NCBI GenBank assembly: GCA_023053575.1
Contig: JAKZAP010000018.1
Coordinates: 2,914,001-2,978,000 of the forward strand
DNA length: 64,000 bases
Direction of reading: 5' to 3'
From: Branchinecta lynchi
Taxonomy: Eukaryota > Arthropoda > Branchiopoda > Anostraca > Branchinectidae
Shown here: one piece after another, positions 12,040-23,100 of the stretch
Layout of the letters: each line of letters opens with the position of its first letter
Position numbering within the stretch: position 1 is the stretch's first letter
Notes under the pieces: model-generated
Seen by the model: only the letters and a program-made list of their open reading frames with translations
What the model was told of the DNA's origin: nothing
Database searches by the model: none
Made by a program: the position numbers and the translations under genes

Positions 12040-13275
12040 TTGCCAAGTAGCCATTTGCTTCAGAGTCATGTCTTCTTCCTTTATCTTTTCATTATTAACT
12101 TTAAAGCCGAGCTGAAAAATATACGGTTATCCGAGGTGTTATCCACTCCCCGGCACATTGTGTACCGAAATCGAGAGTGGGGAACCCCTCGCAATCAGCT
12201 GAATCAACTAAAAGCGCTTTGCGATGAAGACCAGCAATATTTGCCTCATCAAACTAAGAACATTCTTAACAGATGTGGCCTGTCTGAATTATGGAATGGT
12301 GGCGTTGGCACGGTTGCCAAGAGCTCGACTTATAAAAGTGTCACAATTAACGACAAAAAGGTGCTTTTTGACACCTAATTTTTTTTTTACACTCCGCTGC
12401 ATAATCCGCAAAATTTGCAATAACTGACTTTTTAACAACATTTTCAAAACATTTCTTAACTGTTACGTCACAGTTTTATAACCAAATTTAATCGGAAATG
12501 AGCTTTATTTAAGGCTTCAAACTGTTTTTATGTACAAAACCAAAGTAGCGTACATGTTTTGGGGCGGCAATCCGTCACTTGAGTAAAGTAAATGAATAAG
12601 TGCTTTTCTGAACTAAAAAGGTGTCACTTTCAGAGAAAAAGTGTCGCACGGTATCACCCAGAGGCAAAAAGTATCGCACTTGGCAACACTGGGCGTTGGA
12701 ACTTTACAGTATGGTGAAGGGTCGCGTAAAGTGGAGCAAGCTTCACGATCAGGAAATTCAGGATTGGCAGTGTCGGAAGACTTGAGTCGGTGTCTCTACA
12801 GTTCTATGTAAAGGCGAAAGACGTTTGAGAAAAATTAAAATTTAAGAAGTTTTTTTAAGTTTAAAATTTATTTTAAATCCGGGTTGTTCGGAGTGGATTT
12901 AAAGTGGAGCGTGAGTTTAAGGGGGGGGATTAGCTATTGGGGAGGAAAGAAGGTTTATAGGAAAAAAATAGGTTAAAGAATGGCTCTTACTTTTGCCCGA
13001 TGTATGGAAAGATGGATTAGGGTGTGTTCCACTTTATGTGTGAATATGAAGGATTGAGTGAATTAAGGGTCGAAGTATTTGGGGTGGGAATTACTAGGGA
13101 AGAGTGGCTATTAGAAAAGATTTCAAGTACAAATATGGGGGATATCCGTAAGGTGGCTACAACTTAGCCGACAACAACCGATTTTTGTAGTTTGTTGTGT
13201 TTTCTTTTTATTTTGTTGCCATGACCCACCCCATTGGGTTTTTTCGTGCAATAAATTAATTCATTCTTTCATAGG
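12040..13275 (+). mobile_element. LINE family A, 3' part, split by a hAT-like insertion
   Basis: Before the insertion the frame reads ..NQLNQLKALCDEDQQYLPHQ and NILNRCGLSELW. After it, MVKGRVKWSKLHDQEIQDWQ continues in another frame. Near 12992-13165 come CPMYGKMD, FHFMCEYEGLSEL and TREEW, the C-terminal CPxC...H...C domain shared with the copies at 16322, 24347, 52118 and 55560. The 3' UTR ends in gtgcaataaattaattcatt. Frameshifts and stops make it a dead copy. Confidence 0.65.
12309..12691. mobile_element. hAT-like MITE with 8-bp TSD, inside a LINE
   Basis: The ends CACGGTTGCCAAG and CTTGGCAACACTG are near-perfect inverted repeats. The perfect 8-bp duplication ggcgttgg flanks them at 12301-12308 and 12692-12699. 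Length is 383 bp, with no coding capacity. Confidence 0.8.
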
Positions 13276-13776
13276 TTTTAGCAGGATGGAATCGCCGATA
13301 CCTCTTTTGGAAGAATTGTTTGCATTACTCCGCTTCGATCTGAAGGGCACCACTTTCCAAGATTTTGATCACAGTCGCGCTCAGATCTAGCTTAACACAT
13401 CGGAATGAACAGTATATATTTATAAACATATCAACTTGACAAATGAAAATTTGGCAGTGCGATTGGCAGCGCGTGATAAGAGCACAACAACATAGAACTA
13501 ACTCTCCCCGCCAAAATTTGGTCAGACAGATTTCCTTTTATTCCGGTGTTTGGCGAGTTGTACTGACCAAAGCTTGGTCGTCGTCGGTACAAAGGTTGTC
13601 TATGGCGTTTTGCCGACGTCACAAAATGGGATATACCTGGCTCGGCTTTAATAAACCGAAAACATACTTTTTAAAAGAAACAGGCTAGTTCATTTTTTTC
13701 TTCCAAAAATACTCTCAGCGACTCATACAAGATTATCCTTTCTTTAAGAACCTAGTACGAGAATAGTTCACGGATG
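13276..13776 (-). other. 3' flank and probable 3' UTR of the collagen gene
   Basis: The segment lies between the stop codon and the LINE tail. It contains the candidate poly(A) signal at 13537-13542. No other gene is seen. Confidence 0.4.
13537..13542 (-). promoter_or_regulatory. Candidate polyadenylation signal of the collagen gene
   Basis: AATAAA on the minus strand about 235 nt after the stop codon at 13777. It is the first canonical hexamer downstream. The cleavage site is not determined. Confidence 0.4.
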
Positions 13777-14154
13777 CTAGAAGTCGAAATATTCTGATTC
13801 TCCCAAACTCCAGCTCGAGGTCCAGCCATCTTCATCATCTGTATGATGTCGTCTTCTCCTTGCTCCATCAGGGCCAGGGCCCAACGTTTCCAGATCCTCC
13901 GTCATCGACGACCACCACACCGAGAATGGCGTTGAAATATCGTCAATCGTTGTAGTTTCTTGGGTAGAAGATGTTAAAATTTCACCCAACGTCGTAGCCT
14001 CCTGGGTGGAAGAGACTGTATTTTCTCCACTGCCTCCGTCGTCGGGATACCAGGCGCTGCCTCCGTCATCTGTCGACCAGCCACTGCCCCCTGTGGTTGG
14101 AATTCTTGGTGTCGTTGAAGTAACCGGGCGGGTGGCAATAGGAGTGACGACAGG
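13777..14154 (-). CDS. Collagen IV exon 13: extra C-terminal tail after NC1
   Basis: 378 nt including TAG at 13777-13779. The acceptor is a strong ttttttttctag, in phase 0 with exon 12. The 125 residues begin [20 protein letters not shown] (Pro/Thr-rich, mucin-like linker). Next come acidic Gly/Trp repeats ([23 protein letters not shown]), a duplicated SSTQE-[AT]TT motif, a basic RRRRHH stretch that could be a furin-type site, and a Trp/acidic end ([10 protein letters not shown]...EYFDF). I know of no type IV collagen with such a tail. The exon is supported by its open frame, acceptor and in-phase join; no homology is recognised, so splicing should be confirmed. Confidence 0.78.
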   Translation of the reverse strand, partial: PVVTPIATRPVTSTTPRIPTTGGSGWSTDDGGSAWYPDDGGSGENTVSSTQEATTLGEILTSSTQETTTIDDISTPFSVWWSSMTEDLETLGPGPDGARRRRHHTDDEDGWTSSWSLGESEYFDF

Positions 14155-17100
14155 CTAGAAAAAAAATAGTTTAATTTATGGCTCTCAAGCTAGGTCTTAC
14201 TTGTGCCAGTTTTCAATAGGACATAGAGGAGTAGCGATACGGAATTAAATACCTCTATGTATTAGGAATGCAACAACCCTTCAGTCTTTTAAAAAACAAC
14301 TAAAAGAATAATTTTCAAGCGAACGTAGTTGAGAGTTGGTATTTGTAAATGTATTTAAACAATAATGTTTCTTTTTATGTTTGTTCTAAGAAGGAGTATT
14401 ACTGAATGAGCTCCTTATTTGTATGTTTGTACTCGTAGGCCGCATAGACTTTTTTTTAGGCGGGCACGCAGTTTTTCCAGGAAGTGTAGTATTTTTTTTT
14501 GTTAATAAATAATCTGATTCTGAAAAAGAAAAAATCTGTATCTTGTGTACAAACCATGACGTTTTCCTCACTCCCTGTGAAAAAGAATCTTATCAGAAAT
14601 TTTGAAGCAGTCGCCACTGCGAAACACGGGAGAAGCAGGACACCTTCTAAACAGGAGCCCTGTTCTACTTGAGAAAATAGGGATATGGAAGCGCGCTCAT
14701 CGCCCTCGGAATGTTCTTATATACCGTACAATGACCAGGTCTCTCGGAGGATGAGCTATGAAAATTATTTTAATTTTATCAATTGATTAATAATTGCTCT
14801 TATTGCAAGTTTTATACTGATTTTAAGAATGATTATAAATAAAAAAAGGAACAAATTTCGATAGTCGGAGCCCTTAAAATGTTAACCACACTGACGAACA
14901 AGGCTCTACTTTCGACAACTACTTAGACTTTGATTCACAGTCAACGACACCTTTTTGGACGCGCGTTTGGAAACGGTGATATAATGATTCTAGGACAACT
15001 GGTCACAGGACAACTCGTCACAAGGACAGTTAGTCACAGGGACAATTCGTCACATGACAATTGGTCACACGGACTATTCGTCACAGGACAATTCGTCACT
15101 AGGACAATTCGTCACTAGGACAGTTCGTCATATTTTAGAAAATGTGCTATTACAATGGTAGTTTGGATAAAATAAAAAGTGCCACACCTTCACAAGAGGA
15201 TGTTTGAATCAATATTTGAAGTATTATTTTCAATCATGCCTCTTATCTCCGTATCATCAGTCTTAGTGTAATATATTACCTGCATAATTATGGAACAAGG
15301 CATAGTGATGATATAGTAGTGGATTTACGTCACGGTACCCGGTCTTCATTTTCAATGAAACATCTGGGTCCATCTGTGTGGAATGAACTACCAGTGAGCA
15401 TTAGGGCGGCGGAACAAGGAGCCTACCTCAGTTTAAAAAGAAATTGTAAGATTATTTTCTGGGGCATAAATGTTGAATTTTATTATGGGTGGTAGGGTGG
15501 TTAGGGGAGGAAGGGTGGGCTAGGGAAGGGTGGGCAGGGGGGTAAGGTGAGGTTGGGAGGGAATAACGGGGAGAGTTCAGTATTGATGAGTGAGAGAGAT
15601 TGGATTTTTTTTTTTTTTTTTTTATAAACATAGATAAGAAGTTATGTGGAAGTTCGCGCAAATGCAAACCCTCATAGGTTTTTTCTCCAGCGCGATAGTG
15701 TTGTTTTTTATTTATTGATTTGTGAATTTTGAAAATAAAAAACTTGAACTTGAACTTGAAACTTCAACTTGAACAATGTTTGCATTGTGGTATGTAGAGG
15801 CAAATATTTTGTCTTCAACCGGAGCAGGGCAAAACAAAAATGAGTATTGGGGGATTTGTTGCTGGGTGCCCGAACCCACCCAAGAAGTGAAAGTACGAAG
15901 ACTAACCTGCGACTGAAAACCATATATTGTTCTAGTCAGACTGACGTACTCGAATATATGCGGAAAATTGCTCATAAATACATGTTTTAACGTAGTATAT
16001 AGCCATACTATTTTAATGTAACCGAGTATTCTTAACATACGTACAGCTTAAAAACAACACCCAAACTTGAAATAAGGCTCTCTGTGACGAAATGTCCGTA
16101 TGACGAATTGTCCTAATGACGAACTGTCCGTACGATGAATTGTCCTTGTGACGAACTGTCCTTGTGACGAACTGTCCTTGTGACGAACTGTCCTTGTGAC
16201 AAATTGTCCTGTGACAAATTGTCTGTGACGAATTGTCCGATGACGAATTGCCCTGTGTCGAATTGACCGGACACCGATATAATAGCGATTTCGGTTGTAA
16301 TAAAATCCTAGAATAAACCATACTTCCGTCCGATGTGTGGGTGCGTGGATGAGAGTGTGATTCCCATGCTTTGCGATTGTATTGAGCTGAGTGAATGGAG
16401 AAAAAGAAGAGTATGATGTGTGCGTATTTGACGAAGAGTGGTTAAAACGATTTTTTAAGGATTAGTGTTTTGCTGGTATAAAGAAAATGGGGCGATTTTT
16501 GAGGCTAGCGACACAGAAGTAGATTTTTGGAATAAGGAAAACAAATTAAACGGAAGCGAGTATTATTATACGTTACTGTTTTTTCTTTTATAGAGCAATG
16601 CACTATCTATCTATCTATCTATATTTGACAGTGCAAAACAGATACGTCAGCTGAATTTTATTGGAGCTGTATTTCAGCACTTCTTGGCAAGGGTCCTCTT
16701 CAGGTTGGCACTCGGCAGTATAATAAACATGTAATACAATAAACCCCTATAATAAACCTATCCCGAAGAGGACCCTTGCCAAGAAGGGCCAAAATATAGC
16801 TCTAATAGAACTGAACGAAGCTCAAATAAAATCGAACAAATCTACGAAATGCACAGATATTCCTTCAGCCCAAGCTGACTGCAAATCATGTTTGACGGTG
16901 CAAAAAGGGAAGTCGGCTAGATTTTATTAGAGCTGTATTTCGGCCCTTCTTGGCTAGGGTTCTCTTTAGGCTCAAGCTGGAAAATTAGCTTGCACAAAAA
17001 ACAATTAAACATTCTTCCTTAAATATCTGATTTTGTAAACTTCTTCTCTGAAAATTGGTTGGAGTTAAAGCTGGTGCTGGGATTTCATTTTGGGCACGGC

Positions 17101-20100
17101 TTCTATTTTTGCTGTTCGATTGGGTCGTCGAAAGGCTAGATATTCTTCTGCATTTCCGTCCTTCTGAACTTTCTGCGCTAAAAGTTACTTATTATAAATT
17201 CTCTAAATTCCTTCTTGGCTTCCCGATTTCTGCGAGTAACTCTTTCCTAACTTCGAATTTTAAAGTGAAGAATCTTTTGGAAACTTTAAATGGTAAAATC
17301 CAGAACTTTCATAAAAAGGCTGACAACTCTCTTCTTCATCATAACTTTTTCTTTTTTCACAAAAAAGTCCCCTGATTAGTTTATTTATTTTCAGCTTCGT
17401 TGTTTTCCATGTACTTCGTTGTATATTTAGTAGGCTAATTTGTCTTTAACGGTCAGCTGTTTATTAGTATGTAAGTCTGTGTGAGTTTGACTGACATGTT
17501 GATGTTCCTTTTTATACATTACTCTCCAGTTTTGAAGGATTCAAATAAATAATAATAAGAATAATTTTAATTTTGGCGTCACCTGGCTCTTCTTCTTTCC
17601 GGCTAAGATGGATACTTGTCGGCGGCATGTGATCATAGTTGACGGTGCAAAACGTATGAGTCAGCTACATTTTATGAGAGCTATATTTCGGCCCTTCTTG
17701 GCAGGGGTCCTCTTCAGACTCAAGCCGCTCAAGCCGCTCAAGCTGGAAAATGGACTTGTGGAAAACAATAAAAATTCTTCCTTAAATATCTGATTTTGTG
17801 AATTTCTTCTCTGAAAACTGTTTGGAGTTAAGCCTGGTGCTGTGATTTCATTCTGGACACGGCTTCTATTTTAGCTGTTCGATTGGGTTGTCGAAAGGAT
17901 AGAAATTCTTCTGCATTTTGGGTTTGGTCATTTTGCTCGCTTGCATTTTGTTGCAAAACAAGAATTTCTTGGATATCTGTACGAGGAAAGGATGTAGGAT
18001 GCAACAAACAGATTCGCAGTCAGCTTGGGCTGAAGGAATATCTATCAACAAACAGAGCTGTAGGAACTATTTAATTATCCTTTTCGCATTTAATTATTAA
18101 TGTTATATAAATACTCTTTGGCCCGTAGCTGACTTTGAAACATTTATTCACACAATGTTTACAACGGATACGTCAGCTACGATTCTTCATCAGCGATATT
18201 TCGGCCCTTCTTGGCAAGGGTCCTCGTCAGGCTGTCAATCCTCTGGTTCAACTTTGGGGAAGGAAACAAACCTGTAATCCTTCCCCAAAGTTGCTTGATC
18301 AAAACTTTCTTAGCCTTATTTTAGGTAATTTTTAGTTTCTTTACAGTTAATATACACAGATTAACATATCGATGATTCGACATAACAAAAAAATATAAAT
18401 TCAAACTTGTTTAAATGCATCTTACCTGAGGGGGTTCACCAGTTTTTCCAGCTCTCAGGCAGACAGAGCAGCGGCTAACCCGCTTCACGTAGTCATCTCC
18501 CTTCCAAGTTTCACTTTCTGGTTTGGTAAACTGTTCGTCTTCCTCAATAATGCTCAGCCAGAAGGATAGGGATGACGTGAAGTAGTTGCAAGTTCCATAG
18601 CCTTGGCACTCGACGAATGGGACGTGACGGAAGTCTCCTAAACAAGAACCTGGCGAGGCTAGCTGTTGTCCAATGCCCTTGCTTCCGTCAGCACTCTACA
18701 AAGAAAAACAGGTCTTGGAGAGCTAAAACCAGAGATGGGCGAATCAGAATCCGGATTCGGATTCGAATCCAAGATTTGTCTTTTTGGCCGGATTTGAATC
18801 TTCTGCTTGTCAAGGGCTTGATTCTGATTCGGACTCGGATTCCAAACCTGCAGTCTGACGAATCCGCTTAAATTTCTAGTCTGCATCCTTCTAGTTTCCG
18901 TTTCCCAATTTTTCAACAGTCAGCTTAAGCAACCCAACTTTTTTATCTCTACCACCAACCATCCTCAGTAATCTATCACGTTATCTGATTACCTTAGACA
19001 TCAGTGCGTTTTGTCACCTCTGATTTTTAAACTATAAATTAGATATTATACTGGATTCAAATCCGGATTCGATTCCGGATTCGAATCCTCAGCTTAAATA
19101 AATCGTCATTTTTCATTCACGTAAATAACATATGACAATTACATAAGTAGACATTTCATCTACACGTACAACTTGAAAATATAATTTGACTTAACTAGAA
19201 TTAAAATATTCGGTAAAATAGGGTACAAAAGATTTCAGGTAACAATCTGTCGAGTTTATGGGTGGTCTTTCTAGTCTCTGGGAATCAGCGTCCCTCTGTC
19301 TCTGTCGCGTATTAGGCCTGCTGTTTGCTGTAGTCTCAAAGTCAGGTAGAATGGTACGATGAGCATATGATGCCAGACACTTGCTCCCGGACGCTATTGG
19401 CAGTTGATGCCGCCTTTCAGCAAATGTTGGCAGGTCAAGCTCGACCAGTCCATCCTCATAAGAAAGATGCACTCATGCGATTTGTGTAGTCTTTTGTGTT
19501 TTTTCTCGTTTTGTTGCCATGACCCCAAGGTTTTTTTCGTGCAATAAATTCATTCATTCATTCATAAGAAAGATGCACCAGCATGAGCTGGTGGATTCGG
19601 AATCGGATTCCTACCTAGCCCTGGGTTCGGATTCGAATCTTTTCATGACAGGATTCGCCCATCTCTGGCTAAAACCCGATGAAAAATTTGTAGCTGCGTA
19701 GCTGTCTGATAGTTTCACGAAAAGTTTGCTTGTATTGGTTAGTTACTACTGCATGCTACTTTTTGATACAACTCCATACGACTAATTCTCAAAAAAAAAA
19801 TTCATCGGGCGCGGTATGTTACCATCTGTTGCCCAGGACCTTCAGGTCTCTGATCTTGACCTTTTTCACTTGTCACTTAACAAGAAGATTTTGCTTAGGC
19901 TAGATTTCCCTTTTTATGGCACTTGCCCTTCGGCCAAGTGCCATATAGCGATCGCAATTTCTGTCCGTCCGTCGGTCTGTCGGTCTGTCGGTCTGTCGGT
20001 CTGTCGGTCTGTCGGTCTGTCCAGGTTTTGCTAGTTCGGGCACTTCCACATAAGCTAGGATGATAAAACTTGGCAGGCATATCAGGGACCCCAAATGATT

Positions 20101-23100
20101 AAGTTGGAAATAGTCACTTCCCCGATCCGAGCACCGTGGGGGGAGTGGAGGGAGGGGGAATCCGGAATCTTGAGGTATTTTTAACTTTTGAACGGGTGAT
20201 CGGATCTCGATGAAACTTGGTATTTGGAACGACCTCATGCCTCAGACGACCCACTTAAAATCCGGACCGGATCCGGTGACTTTTGGGGGGAGCTGGAGGG
20301 GGCAACCGGAAATCTTGGGAAACGCTATGAGTGGAGGGATCGGGATGAAACTTGGTGGGAAGACACCTAGCAAACACTAGATACATCGTTGACATAACCG
20401 AGCCGATTCGGGCACTGTGGGGGGGGGGGGAGTGGAGGGAGGGGGAATCCGGAATCTTGAGGTATTTATAACTTTTGAACGGGTGATCGGATCTCGATGG
20501 AACTTGATATTTGGAAAGACCTCATGCCTCAGACGACCTACTTAAAATCCGGACCGGATCCGGTGACTTTTGGGGGGAGCTGGAGGGGGCAACCGGAAAT
20601 CTTGGGAAACGCTATGAGTGGAGGGATCGAGATGAAACTTGGTGGGAAGACACCTAGCAAACACTAGATACATCATTGACATAACCGAGCCGATTCGGGT
20701 ACTGTGGGGGGAGTAGAGGGAGGGGGAATCCGGAATCTTGAGGTATTTATAACTTTTGAACGGGTGATCGGATCTCGATGGAACTTGATATTTGGAAAGA
20801 CCTCATCCCTCAGACGACCCACTTAAAATCTGGACCGGATCCGGTGACTTTTGGGGGGAGCTGGAGGGGGCAACCGGAAATCTTGGGAAACGCTATGAGT
20901 GGAGGGATCGAGATGAAACTTGGTGGGAAGACACCTAGCAAACACTAGATACATCGTTGACATAACCGAGCCGATTCGGGCACTGTGGGGGGAGTAGAGG
21001 GAGGGGGAATCCGGAATCTTGAGGTATTTATAACTTTTGAACGGGGGATCGGATCTCGATGGAACTTGATATTTGGAAAGACCTCATCCCTCAGACGACC
21101 CACTTAAAATCTGGACCGGATCCGGTGACTTTTGGGGGGAGCTGGAGGGGGCAACCGGAAATCTTGGGAAACGCTATGAGTGGAGGGATCGAGATGAAAC
21201 TTGGTGGGAAGACACCTAGCAAACACTAGATACATCATTGACACAACCGAGCCGATTCGGGTACTGTGGGGGGAGTAGAGGGAGGGGGAATCCAGAATCT
21301 TGAGGTATTTATAACTTTTGAACGGGTGATCGGATCTCGATGGAACTTGATATTTGGAAAGACCTCATCCCTCAGACGACCCACTTAAAATCTGGACCGG
21401 ATCCGGTGACTTTTGGGGGGAGCTGGAGGGGGCAACCGGAAATCTTTGGAAACGCTATGAGTGGAGGGATCGAGATGAAACTTGGTGGGAAGAAACCTAG
21501 CAAACACTAGATACATCATTGACATAACCGAGCCGATTCGGGCACTGTCGTGGGAGTGGAGGGAGGGGGAATCCGGAATCTTGAGGTATTTATAACTTTT
21601 GAACGGGTGACCGGATCTCGATGAAACTTGATATTTGGAAAGACATCATGCCTCAGACGACCCACTTAAAATCCGGACCGGATCCGGTGACTTTTGGGGG
21701 GAGCTGGAGGGGAGAACCGGAAATCTTGGGAAACGCTATGAGTGGAGGGATCGAGATGAAACTTGGTGGGAAGACACCTAGCAAACACTAGATATATCAT
21801 TGACATAACCGAGCCGTGCCTACTCGTAACAAGTGCCATATGAGCTCGTAGCTCTTGTTTACTATATTTCCTATATTTTTTTTCGATGTTGCGCATTTAC
21901 CTTATTGGCTAAAGCTCAGTGTAATTTTTGTTTTCTTACTTCACTGTTTCGTTTCGTTGATTCAGTACATGATAAAAATTCCTCATCGTCAACCTATGAA
22001 TCCGAGAAAGGCGCATCAGAGGTCGACTGAGGCTAAAGGACCCCTCGCACAATTTACTCCTCAACTTACAGTATTTTAAAATATTTGAATACTTTAAAAC
22101 TAGGCTGTGCTATCAAACAAATAACCCACGGCTTTGGATGTTTTAAGCCTTTTCCGAGATCCGTTGACTTGTAGCGAAAACAGGGAAACAATTACATAAC
22201 CGGTTTTTCTGATGGAAAAACTTCTCACAGACAACCCTCGACAGCGTGAGACACATCGAAGGTAGCAAAACACGGCAAGTGAGAAAATCAGCGTGGTTTT
22301 GTTAGAGGGGTGAGAATGTACCGTATGAAATTGAGGTCTCCCGGTTTAGAGGAGTGATTATGGAAATAGGTTGCATTATTATTATAGGTAAGACAGGTCC
22401 TTTAAAGCAACTTACCATCACGAAACTGAATCCGGACCAAAGTTGGATCCAGTTCTGCGGACACTGTGGTACTTCAGCGGACTGTCCGTGGATGGTTAGG
22501 GCTTTCCTCTCTGCTTCACAGACTGAACATCTGAAAGATATTTCCAAATGATTATTCAGGGGCGTCACTTGAAGGGGGCAGCTACCCCTGGCTCTCCAAG
22601 GGAGCCAAGAGCTATCCATGAAAAAAACACTGTAAACCCTGGTTGACTAGGCGAACAAGACCAAAGGTTTCGATGGGATCCCAAAAATGCAATATCTGAT
22701 CCAGATAACTGGGTCTTGTCTTAGCCAGATCCAGTCTTCGCCAGACTCCTTGAACATTTTTACAATTAAAATTCAGAAACAGATTAACGCCAAATAGCTA
22801 ATCACCTGAGAAAACCAAGTTCAGATTTGGATTCAGCATGTGTGTTTACCCCTATCAGTCATATCTGTTTTGACGAAAACTTCCTGCCACTTCTGCCAAT
22901 TTCCCGGTTCCGGCCGAACTCCAGAACTACTTGTCCGGCGAAAAAAGAAAGCTCAAAGACGAAATCAGGGTATCTTCTTTCCCCAGTAATGAACATCTAA
23001 TCAACTTCAAATAGAAATTTAGCTTATAACAAATTTTCTGATTCCAGCAGGATTCCGGTCGAACTATATGTCCGGGTAAAATACGATTGTCATACAGGGA

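Noticed and set aside
14985..16260. Short direct repeats resembling a CRISPR array
   Set aside because: Units of 15-17 bp without unique spacers, in inverted blocks, in a eukaryotic intron.
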